Of a stretch of 64,000 nucleotides of DNA, positions 23,243 to 35,068 are shown piece by piece. The notes under the pieces are model-generated. The model worked only from the letters and a program-made list of their open reading frames with translations, did no database searches and was not told where the DNA came from. Each line of letters starts with the position of its first letter. Position 1 is the first letter of the stretch. Made by a program: the position numbers and the translations under genes. This DNA is from Arsenophonus sp052401645 (GTDB taxonomy: Bacteria; Pseudomonadota; Gammaproteobacteria; Enterobacterales; Enterobacteriaceae), in contig CP198939.1 in NCBI GenBank assembly GCA_052401645.1, positions 248,001-312,000 on the forward strand, given 5' to 3'.

Positions 23243-26172
23243 ATAAATTTTCTATAAATCTATATAATATCTTTATCAATAAAATATAACAATAAGTTAT
23301 TAATATGATTTAAATTTAGAAAATCTTTCTAGTTTTCAAAACTATTTACTTGATTTTATATTAAATATAACTTATTACTAATAATTATTAAAATAAGTTA
23401 TCATAGAAGTAGATAATAATAATTTTTAACTTATAAATTATTATTATGTTTTGTCTCTAAACAAAACATTCCACCTCAGTATAATCAAGATCTTAACTAG
23501 TTAATTTTCAATTTAGATTAGATATTATAAGAATAATTTTGATATTTACAGATAAATTTTATAAAATAAAATTAATTACTTTTATTAATTATTTTTATTA
23601 ATTAAAAATTAAATAATTAAATAAATACATGGAATGTATTGAACAAATAGTATTTGTAAATTATTATTTCTATGATTTTTTTAAATATAATAAAAGATTT
23701 TTATATTAAGTTATTATATTTCTTATTTAATTAATCTTAATTAAAATCAAGCATTAAATTATCTCTAATTTCTGTTTATTATCATATTAATTAATGAAAA
23801 ATGATAGTTCTTATTAATTATATAACGAGTACTATTAAAAAGAGTAATTGAAATAATTATAATTATTAGCCGTTCTTTTAGCGAAATTTTAATTTCATAA
23901 ATATTTTTATTTAAAAAATATCATATTTTTAAAATCTTTAAAAAACCAGAAATAAATATAATAAAAAAAAATTATTGTTAATAAAACAATTAAAATTTTT
24001 TTTTACGTAATACATTTGAGTGAAAATATATTGATATAAAATTTCAATAAAATTTAGTTATTTTATCTTATTTATCACAATAATGATTAATTTTTTTTAT
24101 GAAAATAAAATCTACTATATTTTAGTTTTCAATATTATAAATTATATAAAGAAAGAATAAGTTATTTTGTATATATTATATCAAATATGATTATTTTATT
24201 ATACTTAATAAGTTATAATAAAAATTATAAGGAAATAACTTTTATATCATATTTTAATTTAATTACACAATTATAATTATAATAACTTATATTTTCATAT
24301 ATATAAATTATAATAATTAATCTTTTTAAGATATATATGGATAAGTATATATATTATATATCATAAGTGTTTTAGAAAAATACTATTTTATATATATTAA
24401 AATAGTATGAATATCAGAATACTTTTATTAAATAACTTAGATTTTATAATAATATAATATTAATTAAAAATATTTTATTAGCTATTATAATATATAGCAA
24501 TAAACTAAACTATTCTTAGAAGATAACATTTATAGGTTTATATTGATTTAATGTTAATATCAATATTATAATTTATTTTATAAAGAAGTTTATTAAAATA
24601 TTGAAATTTACTATTAGTTATTAATACCAATAATATTGTTTATATATAATGCTATTATTTATTCATAGAATAATAATTTAAGAATAAAGAGGTTAAAATA
24701 GAAAGAATATAATTTAATAAAATCAAAATCAATTATTATAACTAAATTCATATTTATAAATATTTATCCGCATAATTTATTATATATATGATTTATTTTT
24801 ATTTTTTATTTTTAAAAAAAATAAAAAAATTCTTATCTTGTACCTAAAAGAATATCGTTAACTTAATATATATTTGATATTTTATTTATACAGATAAAAA
24901 TCCTTAATTTAATAAGGTTATTGATTTTATATATAAGAACTATAAATAATTTTATAATATATAATTATACATATAAATAATATGTTATGTTCAATAATAT
25001 AATCAATAATAAATTGATCTATTTTTTAATTTTTTATAGAAAAAATTTCTTTATTAATTAATCTTAAATAAAATTATTATTTAATAAAATAATATATGAA
25101 AATATAGAGAATTAAAGAAATTTTAATAAAAAGTATTATTTTGAAATAAATTTCAACTATATTTAATAAAATAGAGATTTATTTTAAATTAAAATTTATA
25201 ATAACCTAAATAAATTATTAATATATATATTTCTTATAGTATTTACTATAAGAAATTTTATTGAATAATATTGACTTATTTAAATTAAATATCGATGTAC
25301 AGATTAAAATTATGTGAAATATTTTATGTAATAATTTAGATTTATTGTTGAATTTTATTTAAGAAATAGTTAAATTAATGTTAATTTTAATTAAAATACA
25401 TTTAGTATACTTAATTAAAATATAATAAAAAATATTATTTTATTTATCTATATTTTTTATTATTCTCATTAGAATTATAATAAATAATTAGTTTAAAATT
25501 ATATCTTAATATAATTATTAATGCTTATAAAACTACTTAATATTTAAATATAAGTTTTATATATATTAATAAAGTATAGGGCATTTGGTAAGAATAATTA
25601 AAAAAAATAACATTATTTTTTATAATAGTTTATCTCAATTAGATAAAATAATAAATTAAACAAAGTTGAATCTGATTTTTTATCATTTATTAAAATTTAT
25701 TATAATATTAGAAGTTATAGTAATAATAATTTTAATTGGATTATTAATAGTTAAAAACAATTAGCCAAGATTGAATAATCTATATTATAAGATTTATAAT
25801 TAATTTATTAAAATATTAATATTATTATAATAAATTATAATTTATATAAACTAGGTTAGGTAATCAAGTTATAAAATAACTAAAACTTATTAGTTTATTT
25901 TTTATTATTAACGTTATTAATAATAATTTATTATACAAAAATTCTTTAATTATAATTATTTTTTTAATATAGTAGTAATACACATTCCTCTAAGATCAGA
26001 AATTATATTTATTTAAATTATGTCTGATGATTTTAATTTAGAAATAGTTTATTATTAAATAAGAGTTGTTAGTATTTATTTCGATGATTTTAATAAAAAT
26101 TTAATCTTTAATTTCAAATCAATTCTTTAAAATATTTTTAATTATATGTTAATGAAATGATTTCAACTGAAT

Positions 26173-26206
26173 AAATCTTCAATATTAAGATTGATATTGA
26201 AGATTT
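26173..26206. repeat. Inverted repeat in the desert
   Basis: AAATCTTCAATAT (26173-26185) and ATATTGAAGATTT (26194-26206) pair over 13 bases with an eight-base loop. It contains G-C pairs, which makes chance somewhat less likely. No gene is near. No T tract follows, so it is not a typical terminator. Confidence 0.45.
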
Positions 26207-28395
26207 AAATATTTGAAAAAAATAATTAAATAAAAAAATTTTTAACTAAATTTTCAGTTATTTATTATATCTTTTTGAAATTAGTTAAAACTAAAAGTAT
26301 TAATATTAAATTTAATAACTCTTTTTTTGTTAGTTAGATTAAATAATGATACTAATCATTTAGTTAAATTTGTATCTAATAATTAAAAAATAAATAGTTT
26401 AAATTATTATCAACAAAAAAAATTAAAATTTATTAAATTATATTAGAATGATGGCTAATTTAGAAAAAAATTAATTATTTATATACAAATTAGTAATAAA
26501 AAACTCTGGTTATCATCATTAATAAATTTAAATTTATTATCTTGCTTAAATAAATAATAAATATTATTTGATATATTAATTTTTAACTATACATATTTTA
26601 CTATATTTTAAAGCAGATATTATAATAAATAAATAATTAAAATTACAAAGTGATTTTAAATTACATTAATTTATAATTGATATTATTGTTGATAAAATAA
26701 AACTATAAAGTTAATTTTAGTTATTAATAAGGAAATTTTAATATAATATATTGTTTGATAAATAAAATAACGATAAGTTAATAACATATTATTTATCAAA
26801 TGAAGAGGTATATTAAATTATTAATAATTTAATACTTAAATATTAAAAATAAAATAAAAAAATAATATATTATTAAATAAATATCGATTAAAATATATTT
26901 TTAAGTTATATTCAATATTGAAATGTAATTTCAATTACTAAAATAAGTAATAATAATTTTATTAAATCTAATATTTTATATATGTAAATTGTTAAATTAT
27001 AATCAAATAGTTAATAATAAAAATTGAATATGTAAAATAATAAATGAAAATGAAGTTGTTTTCTTCTTAGTTAAACTGCTTAAAAATTATTTTTGTTAAA
27101 ACAATAAAATTAATATAGTTTACAATGTAAATATTATTATTAAAGTAACTTTTATTTAGTGTTAATAAAATGATTATAATAGTTGAAATTTAACTTATTA
27201 ACAATTTTTTTCATAAAAAAATAAACTAAAATTATAATTTTCACTATAAAATAGTAAATTTTACTTATAGTTATCTATAAATGAAACAATTAATTTAATA
27301 ATTTTTTATTAATAAAAAATTATTAAATTTTTAACATTATTAAATATAAATATTATAGTTGTAAAACTATATTAAACTAATTAATATAAATTAATAATAA
27401 TAGTAAATCTTTAAATAAAGTAATGATTATTAATTTTTAATTAAAATTATAAGTTCTTAGATAAAATTAATATTTAGATTAAATTCTATAATAGTATTAG
27501 TTTATTCAAATTTAAATAAATATAAAAAATTGATAGCAATTTAAATACTTTTCAGTTTTATATTAATAATGTTAAAAAAAATCTAATTTAGTAAAATTAT
27601 AATTTGTTTATTTCTATAAATCCAGTATAAAAAATAAATGATATTGATTTTTATTTAATGCAAATTAAAGTTTTTTTTAAAATTAAATTGCATAAAAACT
27701 ATTAATATTTAATTAAAGATATTAATAAATTATATGTTTATTTAAAATTAATTAAATAAGTGAATTAATATAAAATAAAAAATCTAGTAATTATCTATTT
27801 GTTGAAATAAATAGATAATAGAACTACTGATAATATAATGATAGTGATTTATCTTAATATTAAGATCACGTGAATATTTTTTAAAGTTACGTTTAATATA
27901 TAAAATATTAATTGAAATCTAAATGTTTCTTTTATATGTATTAAGTGTATATGATTATTAAAATAAGTATGATAACTTTTATTAAAAATAACTATATAAG
28001 ATATGAATTTACAAAAAAATTAAAATATATCAATATAGTTATAAATTAATTTGTATATTAAAATTAGAAATAATCTTAGTTTTATACACTTTATTCAAAA
28101 TATCATTAATGGAATGAAAATTATTTAAATATAATAAATATTATATTAAATATATAAATTAATATTTTGAATATAAACATTCATTTATATTATAAATAAA
28201 TTTTATAAAAATATTGTATAAGTTTTATTTTATAGTTTTTTGTTAAGAAGATATTTTATATATAGAAACCTTCAAAATAATAAGAATATAAATTATAATA
28301 TGATCAATGATCTAATAGTTAAAGTATTAATTAATAAATTAGAATAAGTAGCTTTAAAGTTGATTAAAATTAATAAGAAGAATTTTTATTTAATG

Positions 28396-28421
28396 ATATC
28401 CTAGAAACTAGGATATGTTTT
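28396..28421 (+). terminator. Terminator-like hairpin in the desert near ppa
   Basis: ATATCCTAG (28396-28404) and CTAGGATAT (28408-28416) form a perfect nine-pair stem with loop AAA, followed by GTTTTA. It lies about 650 bases from the 3' end of ppa and belongs to no visible gene. It could be a fossil terminator of an eroded gene, or the actual end of the ppa transcript if that is very long. Confidence 0.3.
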
Positions 28422-29063
28422 AAAATAAGTATTTCAGAATAAAGTAATGCTAATATAATTATTATTTTACTTATCTTCATTATTTAAGGTTTAAACTTAA
28501 ATAATTATTCATAAATTTTGTAAATTATTTGATGTTTTTTTATTTAATATAAGACTTATTACTAAAGTAAAATAATTAAAAAATATTAAGTTATTAACTA
28601 GTAATATAACTAATGTTTTTAAAGTTAAATACTAGAGTGTAGAGATACATAATTTTATAGTTTATTGTTGAATTATATATTTTTTATCTGTTTATTAGTA
28701 GAAAGTAATTTTTTAAAATTAATAAAGTTTATGATTTATATAATTACTATTTAGTAATAATATTAACAACCACATGTTATAATACATATTATTTGAAATT
28801 TTTTTATATTATATCATAAATCTCCAATTTTAATGAAGTTAATAAGTTAAAAATTTTCATAATTATTGCGAAAGAAATTTAATATCTACCTTATAGATTA
28901 TAATGAATAAATAAGTTTATATTTATAAATTTTCGTAAATTATTTTTAATAAATTTAAAATAATAATTTTAGTTAAAGTATTTTAAAAAATAAATAATTT
29001 ATTTTTTTAATAGATCTTTTTTCTATTGATGATAAAAAAGAATTTTGTTAACTTATATGGTAA

Positions 29064-29594
29064 TTATTTTTTAGCTGCACGTTCAAAAGAAGAAAGAATT
29101 TCAGCTTTTGCTATCTCAGCATTTCCCCAACCTTTGACTTTTACCCATTTTCCATGTTCTAAATCTTTATAATGTTCGAAGAAGTGTTTAATTTGAAAAC
29201 GTAATGATTCAGGTAGATCGTTAATATCTTTAATATAATTATATTCTTTAGTTAATTTATGATGAGGAACAGCAACTAGTTTTATATCTTCACCAGATTC
29301 ATCAGTCATTTTTAATATACCAATTGGACGACAACGTATTATCGTTCCTGGTTGTACTGGATAAGGCGTTGGAACTAGAACATCAACTGGATCATTATCT
29401 AGAGATAGAGTATGATTAATATAACCGTAATTGCAAGGATAAAACATAGCAGTTGACATAAAACGATCTACAAAGATCGAACCAGATTTTTTATCCACTT
29501 CATATTTTATCGAAGAAGTATTTGCTGAAATTTCTATAATGACATATATATCTCCAGGTAATTCTTTTCCTGCTGGAATGTTATTTAAGCTCAT
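29064..29594 (-). CDS. ppa: Inorganic pyrophosphatase
   Basis: Hydrolyses pyrophosphate and so drives DNA, RNA and protein synthesis forward. The 176 residues match the E. coli enzyme in length and along the whole sequence. Metal-binding aspartates D66, D68 and D71 (LSLDNDPVDVL), D98 and D103 (MTDESGED) are all present, as is the KWVKVKGW block. The binding site AAGGA (29601-29605 on the minus strand) precedes the ATG at a good distance. The gene stands alone: the desert lies on one side and a 2-kb gene-free stretch on the other. In E. coli it also lies on the strand opposite rplI. Confidence 0.98.
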   Translation of the reverse strand: MSLNNIPAGKELPGDIYVIIEISANTSSIKYEVDKKSGSIFVDRFMSTAMFYPCNYGYINHTLSLDNDPVDVLVPTPYPVQPGTIIRCRPIGILKMTDESGEDIKLVAVPHHKLTKEYNYIKDINDLPESLRFQIKHFFEHYKDLEHGKWVKVKGWGNAEIAKAEILSSFERAAKK

Positions 29595-29621
29595 AAAATA
29601 TCCTTTATTTAAAGATAAATA

Positions 29622-29650
29622 ATTATAGAATAGATGATTTTAACTTTAAA
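29622..29650 (-). promoter_or_regulatory. Candidate promoter of ppa
   Basis: Read on the minus strand, a perfect -10 box TATAAT (29627-29622) lies 17 bases downstream of TTTAAA (29650-29645), a four-of-six match to the -35 consensus, and about 30 bases upstream of the ppa start. AT-rich DNA yields many such boxes, so this is only a reasonable candidate. Confidence 0.3.
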
Positions 29651-31655
29651 TGAAAGAAAACTTCACTATAAAATAGTGATTAAATTATAAAAATAAAGTT
29701 AACAATAAAAGCTAGATGGATTTTTTATTATATATAATATAATTCCTTTTATAGCTTATTAGGTTTTATAAAAAAAACTAAACATAAAGACTATTGTTTT
29801 TTATCATAAATTTTATTAGAATAAAAAAATTTATATATTAATATAATTATTATTGAATAATATCCTAGTATTTTATTTAATATTATTAGTTGATTTATTT
29901 TAATTTTATCCAAATACTTAGACATCATATATAGATTGCAGTTACATTATATTTTATATAATAGAAATTATATTTATAATTTATTCATAGATTAATTTAT
30001 GTTATGTATTTAATTAATTTTAATTACTTCTTTTAAGTTAATTTTTATAAAAAATTTTTTTAAATATTATTAATATAATATATAGAATCTTAAAATTATA
30101 AATTGGTAGTGAAATATTATTTTTGATATATATTTATATATATTATTTACATAATAGAATTATATATTATAATTCTATATATTCATTAAATATATTTTTT
30201 ATTTTGAAAATAAATATGGTTATTTATAAGATAGATAGAATATCGTTTAAAGAAGAACTATAAGTGAAGTAATAATAACAAGTATATAACTTTACTATAT
30301 AGATTTTAAATTATTAAGATATTATACTTATCATATTTAATAATGTTTTAATATTTTAGTTATAAAAATATACTTTAATAAAATATTTTCAAAATTCTAA
30401 TATGATATGAAGGAAAATTAAATAGAAAAAGAAATTTATATCAAAATATTTTTTATGTTTATAAAAACTTATAAATAAATTTAATTCATTAATGTTATAA
30501 ATTTTATTTAAATTTTCTACTTAAGATTAAGTTATATATTTTCTCTTAAATATTAAGTAAATTTAATTTTATTAATATCTTTATCTTAAACAATGAATAT
30601 TTTTTTTATATAATTTTGTTGATAAAATATTAATTATTAACATTGTTATATTAACAATAATAAGGAAAATCATATTATTTTAACAAAAATTATTGTAATT
30701 CTTAAGAAATTAATTTCCTTTATCTAAACTTTATATAATCTTTAAAAATATTTTTATATTTTTCTTATTTACTCATTCAATTTAGATAATATTAAATAAA
30801 GATTAATAATCTTATTATTTTGTTAATTAACATAGAAATTTATTTGATATTATCATTTTAATTAAATATAATTATTTATTTTTTTAAATTATTATTAAAA
30901 TAAATTAAAAATGATTTAATAAAATTATTTTTTCAAAATACTAGAATTAAATTATGATAGATAATATTAACATATGATGATAATAACTTTATTTTTTTTG
31001 AGAACTAATAATTTTAAGAAAATAATAAACTTTGTAATTCCGAGTTAATATAGCTTAATACAAATAACCAATAATTTATTTATTTTATTAATATTTAGTA
31101 CTTAAATTAAGTTAATCAATTGTTGTATCAATGATTTATTTATCTCAAAGAAATAAATAAATTATTTTTAGTTTAATACCATAATTATTTATTTTTTAAA
31201 ATTTAATTTCTATTTTATATTTTTTAATTTATTTTTTTTGAAATTTTTTTTTCTTAAAAACGATTTATAATATAACAATTATACTTTGTTATCTGAATTG
31301 TTCTTCTTTTATTATAAGCTATATAACTTTTATTATATTTTCATATTATAGAAAATATTCATTTTTTCTATTATATCTATAAAGTAAATTTTATTTTTTA
31401 AAGTTTTTTATAAAAATAATTTGATGGTCCAAGGATTATATAATCTACAATAAGATAACGATAACAACAAATAATTATAAAGATTGTTTATTATTTTTTT
31501 GTAAAACACAGTTAAACTTTTTTTTGAAAAAATTTCACAATATTTATTATTGTTAATAAAAATTAATTTGATCAATAAAATAAGTACGCTATATGAATAA
31601 AGACAATATATAATAAATTAAGATTTTATAAATTATTTTGAATCTTTATTATATA
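29651..31655. other. Gene-free stretch between ppa and mdh
   Basis: About 2 kb between divergently oriented ppa and mdh without a gene-like frame. A small hairpin, TCACTAT-AAA-ATAGTGA (29663-29679), lies just upstream of ppa. A GC-richer patch, GATGGTCCAAGG at about 31424-31435, precedes mdh but is unassigned. In E. coli argR is the divergent neighbour of mdh; it is not visible here. This interval also holds the break between two E. coli map regions. Confidence 0.6.
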
Positions 31656-31668
31656 AAGGAACATTAAT

Positions 31669-32625
31669 ATGAAAATAACCATTCTTGGTGCAGCTGGTAA
31701 TATTGGCCAAGTACTAGCACTTCTTCTTAAAAATAAACTTCCATCAGGCTCAGAGCTTTATCTTTATGATATTGTTTCTATAATCTATGGTGTTGCTAAA
31801 GATTTAAGTCATATTCCAACAGATATAAAGGTAATTGGTTTTTCTGGTGAAGATCTTATGCCAGTACTTGATAATACAGACATAGTATTAATTTCTGCAG
31901 GTGTTTCTAGAAAATTAGGAATGGATCGTTCAGATTTATTCAATATCAATGCTAGTATTATTAAAAATCTGATTCAAAAAATTGCTAAATATTGTCCTAA
32001 AGCATTAATTGGGATTATCACTAACCCAATTAATAGTATTGTTCCAATGGCGGCAAAAATTTTAAAAAAAGCTAATATTTATGATAAAAACAGATTATTT
32101 GGTATAACCACATTAGATGTTATTCGTTCAAATACTTTTGTTGCTGAGATGAAAGGTAAAAATCCTCAAGAAATAGAAGTGAGAGTTATTGGTGGTCATT
32201 CTAATGAAACTATTCTTCCATTACTTTCACAAATTCCAAATATTAACTTTACAAAAGAAGAATCTGAAGAATTAACTAAGCGTATTCAAAATGCCGGGAC
32301 TGAAGTTATTGAAGCAAAATCTGGGATTAGCTCAGCAACGCTTTCTATGGCACAAGCTGGATATAGATTTACTTTATCACTAATTAATGCTTTAACTGGA
32401 AAAAAAGATGTAATTGAATGTGCATATGTAGAAAGTAATGGTGAATATGCTAGCTTTTTTGCTCAACCAATATGTTTAGGTAAAAATGGTGTTGCAGAAA
32501 GATTACCTATTAATATTATGAATAAATTTGAAAAAAATAAATTAGAAAACATGTTATATGTACTTAATAAAGATATTAAATTAGGTGAAGATTTTATTAA
32601 TAATAAATATTATTTACTTAAATAA
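31669..32625 (+). CDS. mdh: Malate dehydrogenase
   Basis: NAD-dependent oxidation of malate to oxaloacetate in the TCA cycle. The 318-residue protein (E. coli 312) starts with the Rossmann motif GAAGNIGQ (7-14) and has D34, which selects NAD. Substrate and catalytic residues R81 and R87 in SRKLGMDRSD, D150, R153 and H177 (GGH) all fall at the E. coli positions. The end is extended by about six residues (NNKYYLLK). AAAGGAA lies a few bases before the ATG. The argR neighbour is missing. Retention suggests at least part of the TCA cycle or malate use remains. Confidence 0.97.
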   Translation: MKITILGAAGNIGQVLALLLKNKLPSGSELYLYDIVSIIYGVAKDLSHIPTDIKVIGFSGEDLMPVLDNTDIVLISAGVSRKLGMDRSDLFNINASIIKNLIQKIAKYCPKALIGIITNPINSIVPMAAKILKKANIYDKNRLFGITTLDVIRSNTFVAEMKGKNPQEIEVRVIGGHSNETILPLLSQIPNINFTKEESEELTKRIQNAGTEVIEAKSGISSATLSMAQAGYRFTLSLINALTGKKDVIECAYVESNGEYASFFAQPICLGKNGVAERLPINIMNKFEKNKLENMLYVLNKDIKLGEDFINNKYYLLK

Positions 32626-33233
32626 ATAACAAATTATAAATTTATATTTATAGTTTATTAAAAATTTACTATTAAAATTAATTAAAATGTTTATTTTGAT
32701 AACTTTCTTTTTCTAAAATTATAATAATTATATTATTTTAAATAAAAATGAAATTTTAAAAAATCTATAATGATAAATATTTTTAAGATTATAATCTCTA
32801 AATAAATTATTAAGTTTATAAATTGATAATCTTAAATTATTTTTTCATAATATAGTTATTAATATTTTTCTATTCTTTTATTTTTATGATAACAAAAAGT
32901 ATAAACTTAATAATTGAAAATCTTTTTAAAATATCAAAATTTTAAAAGATTGTTTAAGATAAAAAATTTTTAAATATTAAGTTGATAATCTATCTATAAG
33001 ATATATTTAATATATTTATTTTTTAAATAAAACTCTAATTCAGTGTTAATTTGTAGAAAAATAAAAAATATTTTTAATATTTAATATATCTTATAGATAG
33101 TTTGATAAAAAAATAAAATTTTAAATTTTATATAAAAAGATTTTTTAGAAATTAATTGCTTATATAGATTGCTATATAGTCATGTTTGTTAGAAAATAAT
33201 TCTTATAAAATTAAGTATTATTTAGTAAAATTT
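32626..33233. other. Convergent gap between mdh and ispB
   Basis: About 600 bases between the converging 3' ends of mdh and ispB, with no gene. It contains a long inverted repeat (32990-33100), listed separately. In E. coli roughly 50 kb separate these two genes, so a large deletion or a series of deletions has occurred here. Confidence 0.7.
32990..33100. repeat. Long inverted repeat between mdh and ispB
   Basis: CTATCTATAAGATATATT (32990-33007) and AATATATCTTATAGATAG (33083-33100) are exact reverse complements over 18 bases, separated by 75 bases; five more pairs can form inwards after one mismatch. It lies between converging genes, where a two-way transcription stop would be useful. Confidence 0.55.
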
Positions 33234-34205
33234 TTACGATGTCTGTTGAGTAGAAATAAAAGCTAAACTTATTAAAGCATCTTTATAGGATGTGTTAGAT
33301 AAAATATCAAGAGCTTTAATTGCTTTATTAGCTTCTTTTCTGGCTTGATTTCTAGTATATTCAATGGATCCGCAACGTTTCATAATGATTAATATACTTT
33401 TAAGTAAATGACGCCCATTACCTTTTAGTATTGAATTGCAAATAAGTGCAGACTCTTCTGTAGTACTTTTTTTTATTGCATGAAGTAGAGGTAGTGTTAT
33501 TTTTCCTTCATTTAGATCATTACCGATATTTTTACCAAAAGTCTTACTATTAGAATCATAATCAAGAAGATCATCAATTAATTGAAAGGCAGTACCGAGA
33601 TAACGACCATAATCTCGTAAAGATTGCTGTTCTATTTTATTAGCACCTGATAAAATTGCTGATGCATGTGTAGCTGCTTCAAATAAGCGTGCAGTTTTAT
33701 TATATATTATTTGCATATAAGTACTTTCAGTAATATTTGGATTATTACAATTAATTAATTGTAATACTTCACCCTCTACGATAATATTTGTTGCATCAGA
33801 CATTAACTTTAAAATCGGCATAGAATCAAGTTTTGTCATCATTTGAAATGATCGAGTATAAATAAAATCTCCTACTAATATACTAGCGGCATTACCAAAA
33901 ATAGCATTTGCTGTTTTCTTACCACGTCTTAAGGTAGACATATCAATAACATCATCATGTAATAATGTTGCTGTATGAATAAATTCAATTAATGCTGCTA
34001 CATTAATGTATTTTTCTCCTTGATATCCTAAAGCTTTTCCAGATAAGATAGTAATCATAGATCGAATTTTTTTACCACCACCACTAATAATATGTTGACC
34101 TAGTTGATTAATAAGATGAATATCTGAATTTAATTGATCTAAGATTGTCTTATTAACTTCTTCCATATCATTTGCAATTAGATTAATAATTGATTCTAAA
34201 TTCAT
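33234..34205 (-). CDS. ispB: Octaprenyl diphosphate synthase
   Basis: Trans-prenyltransferase that builds the long side chain of ubiquinone and menaquinone. The length of 323 residues equals E. coli IspB. Both aspartate-rich motifs are present: LLHDDVIDMS (first, D84, D85, D88) and QLIDDLLDYD (second, near 208-217), as are GGGKKIR (42-48) and the GDF segment. It is divergent from rplU, as in E. coli. No strong ribosome binding site precedes the ATG. Chain length (8 units) is inferred from similarity to IspB, not from a motif. Confidence 0.95.
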   Translation of the reverse strand: MNLESIINLIANDMEEVNKTILDQLNSDIHLINQLGQHIISGGGKKIRSMITILSGKALGYQGEKYINVAALIEFIHTATLLHDDVIDMSTLRRGKKTANAIFGNAASILVGDFIYTRSFQMMTKLDSMPILKLMSDATNIIVEGEVLQLINCNNPNITESTYMQIIYNKTARLFEAATHASAILSGANKIEQQSLRDYGRYLGTAFQLIDDLLDYDSNSKTFGKNIGNDLNEGKITLPLLHAIKKSTTEESALICNSILKGNGRHLLKSILIIMKRCGSIEYTRNQARKEANKAIKALDILSNTSYKDALISLAFISTQQTS

Positions 34206-34290
34206 TTTGTAAATTCTTTTATCAATTTAGTTTTATTTAAATATAAATATTTAAATATTTTATATTATTCTGTTAATTAATAATTAATTT

Positions 34291-34307
34291 TACTGTAAAA
34301 TACAGTA
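34291..34307. promoter_or_regulatory. Palindrome in the ispB-rplU divergent region
   Basis: TACTGTA-AAA-TACAGTA (34291-34307) is a perfect 7-base inverted repeat in the shared upstream region of two divergent operons. It resembles an operator in shape, but its half-site spacing does not fit LexA, and no regulator is known from the window. Confidence 0.25.
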
Positions 34308-34393
34308 TAAATTAACATTTAAAAAATAAATGCATTTTATATATTTATATGTATATTTTAAGATTAAATTTTATATTTATTTTATAATGTTTA

Positions 34394-34399
34394 TATAAT
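34394..34399 (+). promoter_or_regulatory. Candidate -10 box of the rplU-rpmA operon
   Basis: TATAAT (34394-34399) in TTTATATAATTTATGTTACAC lies about 80 bases before rplU and is followed by a GC-richer stretch. A second TATAAT is at 34383-34388. No convincing -35 box accompanies either. Confidence 0.25.
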
Positions 34400-34480
34400 T
34401 TATGTTACACTACTAGTAGTTTATAAATGTACAATAAAATTAAATAAAATATAGTGTACATTAAATGGAGTTTTTTATAT

Positions 34481-34789
34481 ATGTACGTGATTTTCAAAAA
34501 TGGCGCTAAACAATACCGTGTAAGTTGTTTCCAAACAGTTCGTTTAGAAAAATTAAATGCTTCTATTGGCGAAATTATTAAGTTTGATAATGTATTGATG
34601 GTAGCTAATGGTGATGATATTAAAATAGGAACTCCTTTAGTTGAAGGTATTAAAATTAAAGCTGAAGTTATTACGCATGGCCGAAGTGAGAAAATTAAAA
34701 TTATTAAATTTCATCGACGTAAACATAGTCGTAAACAACAAGGTCACCGTCAATGGTTTACTGATGTTAGAATAACTGATATTTATTAA
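34481..34789 (+). CDS. rplU: 50S ribosomal protein L21
   Basis: Large-subunit protein that binds 23S rRNA together with L20. The conserved start MYVIFKNGAKQYRV and the end block RRKHSRKQQGHRQWFTDVRIT identify it. With the ATG at 34481 it has 102 residues (E. coli 103); ATGGAG (34465-34470) is ten bases upstream. An upstream in-frame ATG at 34454 would add a nine-residue hydrophobic extension not found in the family and precedes the binding site. rpmA follows after 21 bases. Confidence 0.97.
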   Translation: MYVIFKNGAKQYRVSCFQTVRLEKLNASIGEIIKFDNVLMVANGDDIKIGTPLVEGIKIKAEVITHGRSEKIKIIKFHRRKHSRKQQGHRQWFTDVRITDIY

Positions 34790-34810
34790 GAAATAGGAGA
34801 TCGTCTTTTA

Positions 34811-35068
34811 ATGGCACATAAAAAAGCTGGCGGCTCAACTCGTAATGGACGCGATTCGGAATCAAAGCGATTGGGTATAAAAAGATTCGGTGGTGAATCT
34901 GTATTAGCAGGTAGTATTATTGTTCGTCAGCGAGGTACTAAATTTCATGCTGGTAATAATGTTGGTTATGGTCGTGATTATACTTTATTTGCATTGATTA
35001 ATGGAAAAGTTAAATTTAAAGTTAAAGGGCAGATAAATCGTAAATATGTTAATATCGAAGCTGAATAG
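34811..35068 (+). CDS. rpmA: 50S ribosomal protein L27
   Basis: Large-subunit protein whose N-terminal tail reaches the peptidyl transferase centre. The 85 residues align with E. coli without gaps: MAHKKAGGSTRNGRDS at the start and FGGESVLAGSIIVRQRGT in the core. There is no N-terminal cleavage extension of the Firmicutes type. AGGAGAT about nine bases before the ATG gives a strong start. Second gene of the rplU operon; E. coli yhbE, next in line, is absent. Confidence 0.98.
   Translation: MAHKKAGGSTRNGRDSESKRLGIKRFGGESVLAGSIIVRQRGTKFHAGNNVGYGRDYTLFALINGKVKFKVKGQINRKYVNIEAE

Larger units (their letters stand above)
17279..29063. other. 11.8-kb gene desert between rplI and ppa
   Basis: No gene-like reading frame occurs on either strand over almost 12 kb. 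Composition is extremely AT-rich, with only scattered short patches containing several G/C bases, for example GTGGTTGACGGTAG at 22781-22794 and ATTCCACCTCAG near 23469-23480. In E. coli roughly 20 kb with about twenty genes (including fklB, cycA, cpdB, cysQ, msrA, tamA, tamB) lie between rplI and ppa, so this is most simply the unremoved remains of those genes. I cannot identify any single relic. Several hairpins are listed separately. I see no tRNA, no insertion sequence and no regular tandem repeat. Confidence 0.7.

Noticed and set aside
27242..29679. Shared motif TTCACTATAAAATAGT at about 27240 and 29662 as a dispersed repeat
   Set aside because: Only two copies were noticed and the motif is mostly A/T, so chance in AT-rich DNA is enough.
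34291..34307. LexA-like box TACTGTA-AAA-TACAGTA upstream of ispB/rplU
   Set aside because: The half sites CTGT and ACAG are five bases apart, not eight as in the enterobacterial LexA operator. I kept it only as a palindrome of unknown use.
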